This document shows, one piece after another, positions 24,416 to 32,390 of a stretch of 53,738 bases of DNA. Each line of letters opens with the position of its first letter. The stretch's first letter is position 1. The position numbers were made by a program, and so were the translations under genes. The stretch is from an uncultured Acetobacteraceae bacterium (GTDB lineage Bacteria > Pseudomonadota > Alphaproteobacteria > Acetobacterales > Acetobacteraceae), in assembly GCA_903918315.1 (NCBI GenBank), contig CAIXEA010000116.1, forward strand, positions 1-53,738, written 5' to 3'. Below the pieces are notes generated by a model. That model saw nothing but the letters and a program-made list of their open reading frames with translations. It was not told the DNA's origin and did no database searches.

Positions 24416-24991
24416 ATGCCAGATAAAGCGGATTTCGTTAAATTTCTTACCACCGACCCAGATATTGCTAAGATCAATTTCAAATTTCTGAGCTATACAG
24501 TCTATCCAACCGGATATTCCGGGGATATCGCCAACTGCATTAACGCCGGCCACATCGGAATCACCCGGCGATTCAGTGACCTCGGCTATGACGACACCGG
24601 CGGATCGTATATCCCAGGGGACAACAAGTATTCCTTGAGCAGATCATTCGATCTCACGAAGGTTTTCTACCAGATCATACTGGTCCATGAATCGACCCAC
24701 GCGCTTCAGGATTATCAAAGACTGGGTTCGGTTAGCCGGGCCGAAGCGGAAGCCGTCGCTTATGTCGCTGAAGCGGTCTACGTCCAGGCCAAGGGCTACT
24801 CGCCTATCAAGGATCCAAAAACCCATTTGCCGGACCCGATTCGGGCTGCCGCCGACACTGTCGCGACGGCCATCCTCGGCGGTTCCTACTTGGTCCCGCC
24901 CCATCTCGCCGCGGTCGTCACATCCGCGGTCAAAACGTCGCCGCATTACGGCTCATTGCCGCCGTTATTGAGCTTCAACGGGGTCGGCTAG
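24416..24991 (+). CDS. Orphan protein with HExxH zinc-peptidase motif
   Basis: The protein has 191 residues from the preferred ATG at 24416 (MPDKADFVKFL). A longer start at 24401 adds five residues. The centre reads IILVHESTHALQDYQRL, an HExxH metalloprotease motif. SRAEAEAVAYVAEAVYV follows about 15 residues later and offers glutamates as a third zinc ligand, as in gluzincin-like folds. There is no signal peptide or clear membrane helix. The composition (KADFVKF, DPDIAKINFKF) and base content are distinctly less GC-rich than the neighbours, which suggests lateral origin. The stop codon lies inside a palindromic repeat. Possible roles include a secreted effector or toxin. No family is firmly recognised. 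Confidence 0.75.
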   Translation: MPDKADFVKFLTTDPDIAKINFKFLSYTVYPTGYSGDIANCINAGHIGITRRFSDLGYDDTGGSYIPGDNKYSLSRSFDLTKVFYQIILVHESTHALQDYQRLGSVSRAEAEAVAYVAEAVYVQAKGYSPIKDPKTHLPDPIRAAADTVATAILGGSYLVPPHLAAVVTSAVKTSPHYGSLPPLLSFNGVG

Positions 24992-25103
24992 ACCATGATC
25001 GTTTGAGGTTGGATCAACGTACGTGTTCGATCATGCTCTAGCTTTTTGTTTTGTCGCGTGATTCACGTTTCCGGGTGATTCCACTTCAAACGATCACGCT
25101 CTA
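24989..25103. repeat. Long imperfect palindromic intergenic repeat
   Basis: The left arm (24989-25016, TAGACCATGATCGTTTGA...) is an inverted match, with a few substitutions, to the right arm (25076-25103, ...TCAAACGATCACGCTCTA). A third copy of the motif, GATCATGCTCTA, lies internally at 25029-25040. The arms enclose about 60 bases with GTTTTGTCGCGTGATTCACG. Related GAGCATGATC palindromes are scattered in many alphaproteobacterial genomes. The left arm supplies the stop codon of the upstream gene. Confidence 0.75.
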
Positions 25104-25144
25104 AGACCGGCCCACCATGGGCCGCCGGCATCAGTAAACCCTGC

Positions 25145-26359
25145 TCAATCCACCGTTGAAACCACGCCGTCCGCCCGCAACGATGCTATGTCCGCGTCCG
25201 AATATCCGGCTGCGGCCAAAACTGCCCGCGTATGCTCCCCCAACCCCGGCGGCGGCGCGGTGATCGGAACCGCCTGCCCGCCCAGCTTGTAACCCGCGCC
25301 CACAACCTGCACATCCCGCTCCAGCGCCGGGACGTGCACGGTCTGCAACTGCCCCCGCTCCCGCATCTGCGCGTGTTCGGCGATCTGCGGCACGGTGTAG
25401 ACCGGGCCCGCCGGAACGCCGGCCGCGATTAGCCTGGCCTCCCAGGCAGCCGCCGTATCGGTGGCCAGATGCGCCTCCAGCAGCGCTTGCAGGACCTTCT
25501 GGTTCTTCATCCGGTCATCGCGTTCGGCGAAGCGGGGGTCGGTTTTCAGGTCCGGCAGGCCCAGCGCGTCGCAGGTGGCGGCGAATTGCTTCTGTTCGTT
25601 GTTGACGATGTTCAGCGGTCCGTCGCCGGTGCGGAACGTGCCCGAGGGCGCCGAGGTCTGGCTATAATTGCCAATCGGCTGCGGCACGTTGCCGGCGTTG
25701 AGGTAGTTCGACACCGTCCAGGCGGTGATGCTGCCGAGCGAGCTGTCCAGCATGGACACATCGATCGTCTCCCCCTCCCCGGTCGTGGCGCGGCGCACCA
25801 AAGACGCGGCGATGGCAAAGGCGGCGGTGATGGCGGCGGTGGTGTCGCAGACCACCAGCCCGGCTTTCATCGGCGCGGTCTCGGCATCGCCTGTCAGGCT
25901 CATGAGGCCGCAGTAGCCCTGAATGATCTGATCGTAGCTCGCCCGCTGCGCCAGCGGCCCGGTCTGCCCGAAACCGGAGACGGCGCAGTAGATCAGGCGC
26001 GGGTTCAACGCCCGTAAGGCATCCGCCGACAGGCCGAGACGGTCCATCGCGCCCGGCCGGAAATTCTCCAGCACCACGTCGGCGTCCTTGACCAGGCGGC
26101 GGAACACGTCCTTGCCGCGCTCGCTTTTCAGGTTCAGCGCGATGGATTTCTTGTTGGCGTTGAAGGCCAGGAACGACGTGCCCATCTGCCGGCGCCCGTC
26201 GGCCGGATTGGCGCCCATCTTGCGGGAGAGGTCGCCGATACCGGGGACCTCGACCTTGATGACCTCGGCGCCCATCAGCGCCAGTTGGTACGACGCCAGC
26301 GGACCGGCGATGACGTTCGACAGATCCAGCACCCGGATCCCGGACAGCGGCAGGCTCAT
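25145..26359 (-). CDS. CaiB/BaiF family (class III) CoA-transferase
   Basis: The start is the ATG at 26357-26359 (MSLPLSGIRVLDLSNVIAGPLA). It overlaps the stop of the lyase gene upstream by 4 bases, and a longer open frame to 26467 lies inside that gene. The 404-residue protein has the family pattern: MGAEVIKVEVPGIGD, FLAFNANKKSIALNLKSERG, ADVVLENFRPGAMDRLGL and LIYCAVSGFGQTGP, then SYDQIIQGYCGLMSLTGD with the active-site aspartate region. It moves CoA between carboxylic acids. With the adjacent lyase and acyl-CoA dehydrogenase it probably activates an acid for cleavage. Confidence 0.87.
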   Translation of the reverse strand: MSLPLSGIRVLDLSNVIAGPLASYQLALMGAEVIKVEVPGIGDLSRKMGANPADGRRQMGTSFLAFNANKKSIALNLKSERGKDVFRRLVKDADVVLENFRPGAMDRLGLSADALRALNPRLIYCAVSGFGQTGPLAQRASYDQIIQGYCGLMSLTGDAETAPMKAGLVVCDTTAAITAAFAIAASLVRRATTGEGETIDVSMLDSSLGSITAWTVSNYLNAGNVPQPIGNYSQTSAPSGTFRTGDGPLNIVNNEQKQFAATCDALGLPDLKTDPRFAERDDRMKNQKVLQALLEAHLATDTAAAWEARLIAAGVPAGPVYTVPQIAEHAQMRERGQLQTVHVPALERDVQVVGAGYKLGGQAVPITAPPPGLGEHTRAVLAAAGYSDADIASLRADGVVSTVD

Positions 26360-27321
26360 GCGGCGGCTCCCGCGCGGACCGCCTCTCGCAGCCGCGCCAG
26401 ATTGCCGCCCTGCTTGATCGAGCCGGGCAGCGGATGGCCGACGACGTCCTCGGCCAGGATGGCGCATTCGATCAGCGCGTTCAGATCGATCCCGGTCTCG
26501 ATGCCCATTTCCTGGCAGAGGAACACAAGGTCTTCAGTGCACACATTGCCCGCCGCGCCCTTATGCGCCGCGAAGGGGCAACCGCCAAGACCACCGACCG
26601 CGGCATCGAATTTTGTGATCCCCATTTCAAGGCCGGCATAGGCGTTGGCGATCCCCATGCCGCGGGTATCGTGCAGATGCAGGCTGAGCTTTGCCTCCGG
26701 ATAGCGGTCGCGCACCGCGCCGATGACGCGCTTGATGGTCACGGGGGTGCCCCACGCCATGGTGTCGGCGAGCGAAATCTTCTCGTATTCGATCTCATGC
26801 TCGCGCGCCAGCGCCATCAGCGTGCCGACACATTCGACCACCTTTTCCACCGCGATATCGCCCTGGAAATTGCAGCCAAAAGCGTTCGAAACCGAGGCAT
26901 CGCGCACGGGAATGCCGAGTTCCTTATACCGCTCGATCTCCGCATGCGTGTGCGCCAGATGCTGTTCCGGCGTACGATTGATATTGCGCTTCATGAACAC
27001 GTCGGAGGGATAGACCCGCACCTTGCCCTCCAGCGTCAGCTTGCCCGAGGCACGCGCCCGTTCCAGCCCGGCATCGTTGAACCAGAGCGCGGTATAATCC
27101 ACCCCCGGCGTCGTTTGCATCTGCGCGACGATATCATCGGCATCCGCCATGCCCGGCACCTGCTTGCGGCTGACGAACGAAGCGACCTGGATGCGCCGCA
27201 CCCCGGTCGCCGACAGCGCATCGATCAGCGCGACCTTGCGATCGGTTGGGATGGTGGCTTTCTCGATCTGAAAGCCCTCGCGCGGGCCTTCTTCGGTGAT
27301 CAGGACGGATGCGGGGATCAT
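26356..27321 (-). CDS. Hydroxymethylglutaryl-CoA lyase-like enzyme
   Basis: The 321-residue TIM-barrel protein belongs to the HMGL-like/DRE-TIM lyases. The opening ITEEGPREGFQIE is the substrate and metal site. LHLHDTRGMGIANAYAGLE carries the metal-binding His pair. GGLGGCPFAAHKGAAGNVCTEDL contains the mobile-loop cysteine and the AAGNVxTED signature. It would cleave 3-hydroxy-3-methylglutaryl-CoA or a citramalyl-type CoA ester to acetyl-CoA plus a keto acid. Coupling to a CaiB transferase favours an acid activated by CoA transfer, which also allows citramalate or itaconate routes besides leucine breakdown. Confidence 0.87.
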   Translation of the reverse strand: MIPASVLITEEGPREGFQIEKATIPTDRKVALIDALSATGVRRIQVASFVSRKQVPGMADADDIVAQMQTTPGVDYTALWFNDAGLERARASGKLTLEGKVRVYPSDVFMKRNINRTPEQHLAHTHAEIERYKELGIPVRDASVSNAFGCNFQGDIAVEKVVECVGTLMALAREHEIEYEKISLADTMAWGTPVTIKRVIGAVRDRYPEAKLSLHLHDTRGMGIANAYAGLEMGITKFDAAVGGLGGCPFAAHKGAAGNVCTEDLVFLCQEMGIETGIDLNALIECAILAEDVVGHPLPGSIKQGGNLARLREAVRAGAAA

Positions 27322-27348
27322 GGCTGATGTCCTTATGAGATCCTGATG

Positions 27349-28515
27349 TCAGTAAATTCCAAACCCCATGATCCCATCCACGGGATCAAAATCGCCCACG
27401 ATCTTCTTGCCAATCAGATCACGCAACGTCTCCGACGCGCCCCCGCCGATGGAACCGTAGCGCGCGCCGCGATAGAAGCGGGACACCGGGTATTCATCGG
27501 TGAAACCAAAGCCGCCATGCACCTGCACCGCCTCGGTCGTCACCCGCAGCGACATTTCGTTGTTGAACACTTTGGCCGCGGCGGCCAGGAAGGGGTCGGG
27601 GAAGGGATTGGCCGACAGGCAGGCGCGGTACAAAAGCCCGCGCCCGGCTTCGATATCCTTGAACATATCGGCGAGTTTCCAGCGCATGCCCTGAAAATCG
27701 GAAATGGGCTTGCCGAAGATGGTGCGTTCACGAACGTAATTCACCGCCTCATCGAACGCGCCTTCAGCCAGCCCCAGGGAAATCGCGGGATTGAGGCAGC
27801 GCTGAGTGTTGAAGGCGGTCAGCAATTTGCGGAACCCGTCGTCACGGATAACCAGGTTCTCCAACGGCAGTTCGCAATCGTCGAACTGGATCTCGTGCAG
27901 GTTTTCCCCGCCCATGGTGTGGTAGGTGCCGGTGACGGAAAACCCCTTGGTGTCCGGCTCCACCAGCACGCAGCCGATGCCTTCGCGGCCGGGCTTGCCG
28001 TCGATGCGGGTGAAGACCACGAACATGCCGGCTTCCTTGGCGCGGCTGATCAGGGTCTTGGTTCCTTTCAGAATCACCCGATCCCCGACGATGCGGGCAT
28101 TGGTGCGGTAATTGGCCACATCTGTGCCCGCATGCGGCTCGGTCATACAGACAGCCAGGATGCAATCGCCGCTGACCACCGCCGGCAGGATGCGTTCGCG
28201 GATCGAGGCCGGAGCGTAGCGGGCGATCACGCGGGTCTGCACCCCGGCCTCGCCCAGCACCGCCATGGCGGTCACGTAATCGACCTTGGCAATCTCTTCC
28301 AGGATCAGCGCGGTATCGAGAATCGGCAGGCCGAGCCCGCCATATTCCTCCGGCACCGACATGCCCAGCACGCCCAGCGTGGCGAGCTTCTTCATATTCT
28401 CCCACGGGAACGTGCCGTCCATCCAGCGGATCGCGTTGGCTTTGAATTCGGACTGCGCGAGGTCGCGCACCGATTGGATCATCTCCCGCTGCTGGGCACT
28501 GATCTGAAAGTCCAT
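27349..28515 (-). CDS. Acyl-CoA dehydrogenase
   Basis: I start at the ATG at 28513-28515 (MDFQISAQQREMIQSVRDLA). A longer frame to 28617 overlaps the globin gene. The 388-residue flavoenzyme has the family motifs LAVCMTEPHAGTDVANYRT (FAD/substrate contact) and ALILEEIAKVDY. The C-terminal VQVHGGFGFTDEYPVSRFYRGAR is followed by SIGGGASETLRD. In that last segment a glycine sits where medium-chain enzymes have the catalytic Glu (YEGT), so the base may lie elsewhere, as in isovaleryl-CoA-type enzymes. It introduces an alpha-beta double bond in an acyl-CoA. The HMG-CoA-lyase-like gene follows after 27 bases. Confidence 0.88.
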   Translation of the reverse strand: MDFQISAQQREMIQSVRDLAQSEFKANAIRWMDGTFPWENMKKLATLGVLGMSVPEEYGGLGLPILDTALILEEIAKVDYVTAMAVLGEAGVQTRVIARYAPASIRERILPAVVSGDCILAVCMTEPHAGTDVANYRTNARIVGDRVILKGTKTLISRAKEAGMFVVFTRIDGKPGREGIGCVLVEPDTKGFSVTGTYHTMGGENLHEIQFDDCELPLENLVIRDDGFRKLLTAFNTQRCLNPAISLGLAEGAFDEAVNYVRERTIFGKPISDFQGMRWKLADMFKDIEAGRGLLYRACLSANPFPDPFLAAAAKVFNNEMSLRVTTEAVQVHGGFGFTDEYPVSRFYRGARYGSIGGGASETLRDLIGKKIVGDFDPVDGIMGFGIY

Positions 28516-28567
28516 TGGTTCCCGAGCTCCCTCTTGAGTGCCCCGGAGCTTAGCGCCGCGATGCCGG

Positions 28568-28957
28568 TCAGGCGAGAGCGTGGGGAAACTTCGCCAGCAC
28601 CCGGCGCCAGGCGCCATCCATGTCCTGGGTCCAGTCCGGGCCCAGTATGTCCTTGAACACCGCCATCACGACGCGGAAGAATGTGTCGAAGACCGCCGGC
28701 GAGACACCCATGCCTTCGTGGTTGGTGCGCTCGATCGCGACCAGATTGACCGCGTAATCGTCGCCGGACGCACAATCGAGCAGCGCCTCCATGGTCACGG
28801 CCATCATCTCGCCGCGCACCAGGCCGGCGGTATCGCGCACGAACAGCGCTTCGACGGCTGGATTGTCAGCGAACAAGCGCTGGAACACGAGCGGAGCCGG
28901 ATCCGGGCAGCGTTCGCCCACCAGTTCCAGGCATTGGGTGATGACCGTGGCATCCAT
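28568..28957 (-). CDS. Single-domain globin-like protein
   Basis: From the ATG at 28955-28957 the product has 129 residues. PLVFQRLFADNPAVEALF resembles the B-D helix region (PxxFxxLFxxxP) of bacterial globins. TNHEGMGVSPAVFDTFFRVV contains the likely proximal histidine (NHEGMGV). ILGPDWTQDMDGAWRRVL matches the H-helix signature. It lacks a reductase domain. Such proteins bind haem and oxygen or NO, with roles in sensing or detoxification. The frame is open upstream to 29062, but that stretch does not look like globin. It lies 52 bases upstream of the acyl-CoA dehydrogenase. Confidence 0.75.
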   Translation of the reverse strand: MDATVITQCLELVGERCPDPAPLVFQRLFADNPAVEALFVRDTAGLVRGEMMAVTMEALLDCASGDDYAVNLVAIERTNHEGMGVSPAVFDTFFRVVMAVFKDILGPDWTQDMDGAWRRVLAKFPHALA

Positions 28958-29064
28958 TGGCGCACTATAGCCCCTTGCCGGAAAGATTGACGAGGTGACA
29001 AAAATCGCAGATCGGGGTTCGGTCTGGTGCGGTTTTATGCCCGAACCATCCTTGACGGGCACCG

Positions 29065-30087
29065 CTACTCCCGCACCACCGCCGGGATCGTGTCATAGCC
29101 CTTCCACCGGTAGATCGCCGCCGACACCACCCAGCTGAGCGCGAAGATGCCGACAACGGCGAAGCCCAGATTGGCCATGCCGTCGTTCAGCGCCGCCACC
29201 GCGCCCCAGACGGGTCCCTCCAGATGCAATCGGTCGCCGATAAGGCCCAGCGCCTCGACCCCGCCGATGAGCAGGGCCACCGCGACGGAGGCCGCGGTGA
29301 TGGTGAGGTTGTACCAGAGCTTGCGCATCGGCCGGACCGAGGCCCAGCCATAGGCGCCGACCATCAGGGCACTGTCGGCGGTATCGGCCAGGGTCATGCC
29401 GGCGGTGAAGAGCGCCGGGAAGATCAGCATTTGCCAATGCGGCATGCCCTGCGCCGATTCGCTGGCGGCGATGCCCAGCAGGCCGACTTCGGTGGCGGTG
29501 TCGAAGCCGAGGCCAAACAGAAAGCCGAGCGGATACATGTGCCAGCTGCGCCGAATGACCCGGAACAGCGGGCGGAAGAGCCGTGCCAGCAGGCCGCGCC
29601 CGGACAGCAGCATATCCAGGTCTTCTTCCACCAGCCTTCCACCCATCCGCACCCTGCGGAAGCCGCACCAGACCCCGCGCAGGATGACGAGGTTGATCCC
29701 CGCGATCAGCAGCAGGAACGCCGATGACACCGCCGTGCCGACGACACTGCCGATGGCCTTCGCCTCCCCCAGCTCTGCGGCGGTGGCGGCGATCGCGATG
29801 CAGGCGAGGATCACGACGGTGCAGTGGCCGAGGGAGAAATACAGCCCCACATCGCGCGCTGGCCGCCCCTCGCGCATCAGCTTGCGCACCACGTTGTCGA
29901 TGGCCGCGATGTGGTCCGCGTCCACCGCATGGCGCAGCCCGAACACCCAGGCCAGCAGAGCCGTCCCCAATAGCACCGGCCGATCGGCGAAGGCCGCCCA
30001 GGCCCAGAGCCAGGCCAGCAGATTGGCGGTGATCAGGCCAGCGAACAGCAGGCTGGTCTGGCGCAGTCCCCGATCCCCTCGCAGCAT
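29065..30087 (-). CDS. NiCoT nickel/cobalt permease (HoxN/NixA family)
   Basis: The 340-residue membrane protein has about eight helices. GLRHAVDADHIAAIDNVVRKLM (residues about 50-71) is the RHAxDADHI signature that defines the family and binds the metal in helix II. FSLGHCTVVIL (helix III), LGFDTATEVGLL (helix V) and LFTAGMTLADTADSALM (helix VI) are the other conserved signatures. It imports Ni2+ or Co2+ with high affinity. No nickel enzyme or riboswitch is visible in the window, so its client is elsewhere. It sits in the same direction as the LLM oxidoreductase upstream, with a 15-base gap. Confidence 0.92.
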   Translation of the reverse strand: MLRGDRGLRQTSLLFAGLITANLLAWLWAWAAFADRPVLLGTALLAWVFGLRHAVDADHIAAIDNVVRKLMREGRPARDVGLYFSLGHCTVVILACIAIAATAAELGEAKAIGSVVGTAVSSAFLLLIAGINLVILRGVWCGFRRVRMGGRLVEEDLDMLLSGRGLLARLFRPLFRVIRRSWHMYPLGFLFGLGFDTATEVGLLGIAASESAQGMPHWQMLIFPALFTAGMTLADTADSALMVGAYGWASVRPMRKLWYNLTITAASVAVALLIGGVEALGLIGDRLHLEGPVWGAVAALNDGMANLGFAVVGIFALSWVVSAAIYRWKGYDTIPAVVRE

Positions 30088-30102
30088 TGAATATGGTCTC
30101 CG

Positions 30103-31104
30103 TCAGGCGGTGGCGGGTGGGGTCACGACGAAGGGTAGCACTTCGTCCGTCAGCCGGCGCAACTGTGTCATCGCATCCCCCTGGGTGGCCAGCCGGACTG
30201 TGATACGCCGGCAGCCGGTGCCGAGAAAGCCGCGCAGATTGGCGATGCACCGGGCGGGGGGGCCATAGACGCCCCAGGCCCGCAACCGTTCCGGCGTGTA
30301 ATTGGCGCCATAATAGCCATCCAGGTAGCCCTTGGCATCGGCCAGGGCGGCATCGGCGTCATCGTTGATGTTGATGTGGTGGCAGAGGACGTTGTCGAAA
30401 TCCGTCATATCGCGGCCCGCGTCGCGCCCGGCCTGGAGGACGATGTCCAGCGACTGGGCGAATCCCTCCGGACTGACCGAATGGGTCATCCAGCCATCCG
30501 CCAGCCGCCCGACCCGCTTCAGGGCGAACGACGACCCGCCGGCATCGGGCTGACCATTGCCCAGGCGCCCGGCATTGGTAGTCAGCCAGATCGGGCACGG
30601 GGACTGGATGGGTTTGGGCAGCAAATTGATGCCTTCGAACCGGGTGAACCGGCCCTCGAACGGGGTTTCATCCGTGGTCCAGAGGTGGCGCAGCACCGCC
30701 ATGTTCTCGATCATCCGGGCACGGCGCTCGGTCGAGGGGAAGCCCATCGCCCGACTTTCCTTGTCCCAGGCCCCGCCGCCACCCCCGCCGGCGCAGACCG
30801 ACAGCCGGGTGCGCCCGCCAGAGATGACGTCGAGCGATGCCCATTCATAGGCAAAAGCCCGCGGCTCACGCAGGGCGAAGGAGCCCATACAGGCGGTGCC
30901 CAAAGTGACGCGGCTGGTGCGCCCGGCCAGGGCGGCGAGCAGCGTCAGCGCATCCAGTCGCTGATTGGCGAACAGCGCGTCCCCGGCCCAGAGATTGTCA
31001 AAGAGCGGGTTCGCCTCCACCGCGTCGGCCAGGGCCAGCAGCTTGGGAACCGTGGTCAGGCCGAGCAGGATGCCACGATTGGACAAAGTGATACCAAATT
31101 GCAT
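30103..31104 (-). CDS. LLM-class flavin-dependent oxidoreductase
   Basis: The start is the ATG at 31102-31104 (MQFGITLSNRGILLGLTTVPKLL). A longer frame to 31212 extends into the AT-rich divergent promoter. The 333-residue TIM barrel shows SRVTLGTACMGSFALREPRAFAYEWASLD and GGRTRLSVCAGGGGGGAWDKE, where the family normally reads GRFxLGVGxG. The glycine run is unusual. PIWLTTNAGRLGNG and GRLADGWMTHSV complete the pattern. It is a bacterial-luciferase-fold monooxygenase or reductase using FMNH2 or F420. It heads a short operon with the NiCoT permease. Confidence 0.82.
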   Translation of the reverse strand: MQFGITLSNRGILLGLTTVPKLLALADAVEANPLFDNLWAGDALFANQRLDALTLLAALAGRTSRVTLGTACMGSFALREPRAFAYEWASLDVISGGRTRLSVCAGGGGGGAWDKESRAMGFPSTERRARMIENMAVLRHLWTTDETPFEGRFTRFEGINLLPKPIQSPCPIWLTTNAGRLGNGQPDAGGSSFALKRVGRLADGWMTHSVSPEGFAQSLDIVLQAGRDAGRDMTDFDNVLCHHININDDADAALADAKGYLDGYYGANYTPERLRAWGVYGPPARCIANLRGFLGTGCRRITVRLATQGDAMTQLRRLTDEVLPFVVTPPATA

Positions 31105-31239
31105 GCGATGCGCGGCCTCCGGGCTGGTGCGCGGGAAGCCTATGCCTTGGTGCGGCCGCGGCCAAGCAGGCGCGGTGGTTCGTTCGGTTTTCTTATGGAC
31201 CACAAACCGCAAATGCCCTTATTTTAATCATGTGATGAC

Positions 31240-31254
31240 GTTGATAGTATCAAC
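31240..31254. promoter_or_regulatory. Palindromic operator-like site in a divergent promoter region
   Basis: GTTGATA-G-TATCAAC (31240-31254) is a perfect 7-1-7 palindrome. The surrounding 286-base gap (31105-31390) between the divergent LLM and chalcone-isomerase-like genes is unusually AT-rich and holds no convincing gene. The site has the size of a dimeric repressor operator. Confidence 0.45.
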
Positions 31255-31390
31255 TGCCCATAAATGATGTATATTCAATTGTTTATCCGCGTGACTTGAA
31301 ATTTACGCACTTGGTGTTCATATTGGATGCACTGTTCATGAACGAAGGGAACGTCCAATTCTCCGGTTTACGCCCCGCTTCGCCGCTTTT

Positions 31391-31951
31391 TTGGCCGCAC
31401 TGCTCGTGCCGCTGTGCCTGGCCGTGGCCTCGCCTGGCGCGCGCGCGGCCGAAATCGACGGCGTCGACATCCCGCCGGTGCGGGAAGTGGAAGGCAAGAT
31501 CCTGCGGCTGAACGGCTATGGGCTACGCACCTGGTCCGTCCTGGGCATCCATATCTATGTCGCGGGTCTCTACCTGGAACACACCAACTCCGACCCGGCC
31601 GCGATCATGAACTCGCCGGAAACCAAGCTGCTGATCTTCAGCTTCCGCCATGAGGTCACCGCCGAACGGGCCCGCGACGCCTGGCGCAAGGCGCTGATGA
31701 ACAATTGCACCGACCCGTGCCGGCTGGATTCGGCGGATGTCGAACGCTTCCTGGCGGAGGTACCGGGCATGCGTGAAGGCGATTCGTTCGAGCTGCGATT
31801 CTCCGCCCACACCGCCGCGATCACCGCCAACGGCCAGACGATCGGGCGCATCGACCAGCCGGTGCTGGCGGACGCGATGCTGGCCGCCTTCCTCGGCCCC
31901 CGCCCCGGGTCACTCGAAGTGAAGCAGGCACTCCTGGAGCGCCACGGCTGA
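31391..31951 (+). CDS. Periplasmic chalcone isomerase-like protein
   Basis: From the TTG at 31391 the product has 186 residues, beginning with a hydrophobic export signal (LVPLCLAVASPGARAAE). EIDGVDIPPVREVEGKILRLNGYGLRTWSVLGIHIYVAGLYLE is the hallmark N-terminal strand pair of bacterial chalcone-isomerase-like proteins. LRFSAHTAAITANGQTIGRI is the second conserved block. Bacterial members bind fatty acids or similar ligands and are not flavonoid enzymes. The TTG start gives a signal peptide without positive charges. The frame continues upstream to an ATT at 31358, which has GAAGGGA at the right distance and adds a basic N-region (LRFTPRF). The true start may therefore be 31358. Confidence 0.82.
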   Translation: MAALLVPLCLAVASPGARAAEIDGVDIPPVREVEGKILRLNGYGLRTWSVLGIHIYVAGLYLEHTNSDPAAIMNSPETKLLIFSFRHEVTAERARDAWRKALMNNCTDPCRLDSADVERFLAEVPGMREGDSFELRFSAHTAAITANGQTIGRIDQPVLADAMLAAFLGPRPGSLEVKQALLERHG

Positions 31952-32015
31952 GACTGGCGCGAGCAGACCTGACGCTGCCACCGGTCGTCCGCTTCCTGGA
32001 CGGGCTGCCAGCCGG

Positions 32016-32216
32016 CTAAAGCTGGCGCGCGAGCTTCTTCGCCAACAGCCAGCCGGGGATGCCGCCCACCGGCCCCGCCGGCAGCAGCAGCAGCCACCCC
32101 ACATTGGCGCCGTTGACGATCAGATCGAGCCCAAGGCCCAACATCATGCCGCCAATCAGGCAGCCCGTGACCCCGGCGGAAACGCCGAGCCAGAGAATAT
32201 CGCTTCTGTTTACCAT
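32016..32216 (-). CDS. Small two-helix membrane protein
   Basis: The ATG at 32214-32216 (MVNRSDILWLGVSAGVTGC) has GAGGA 6 bases upstream. The product has 66 residues with two hydrophobic, glycine-rich helices (residues about 7-27 and 33-55) joined by a short polar turn (DLIVNGANVG), and a basic end (LLAKKLARQL). Both termini are probably cytoplasmic. No family is recognised. It lies alone between the chalcone-isomerase-like gene, on which it converges, and the divergent rpsD promoter. The frame upstream to 32252 is open but lacks a ribosome-binding site. Confidence 0.65.
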   Translation of the reverse strand: MVNRSDILWLGVSAGVTGCLIGGMMLGLGLDLIVNGANVGWLLLLPAGPVGGIPGWLLAKKLARQL

Positions 32217-32262
32217 GGGCGTCCTCGTACGGGGCTGACGTCTTTTTGACAAGACGCGGTGT

Positions 32263-32291
32263 TTGACAAGATGGGGGGCGGCCCCTATACG
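32263..32291 (+). promoter_or_regulatory. Housekeeping-sigma promoter of rpsD
   Basis: A perfect -35 TTGACA (32263-32268), exactly 17 bases, then TATACG (32286-32291). A second TTGACA is at 32246-32251. The strength fits a ribosomal-protein gene. Transcription would start near 32298, leaving a leader of about 110 bases. Confidence 0.75.
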
Positions 32292-32314
32292 CCCGCCACT
32301 GCCGGGAACGTGGA

Positions 32315-32390
32315 CAGGCCTTCGGGGCCTGCGCCCGCATTACGCGTTCGCGTAAGGCCTACCGGTGCAACAAGGCCATACGGCCATACA
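32315..32390 (+). promoter_or_regulatory. Structured rpsD mRNA leader
   Basis: Within the 5' leader, CAGGCC/GGCCTG (32315-32331) and TTACGCG/CGCGTAA (32340-32355) form two stable adjacent hairpins, and a GGCC/GGCC stem lies around 32374-32385. S4 is an autogenous repressor in several bacteria and binds structured leaders, so a feedback site is possible here. No match to a known S4 leader class can be claimed by eye. Confidence 0.45.
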
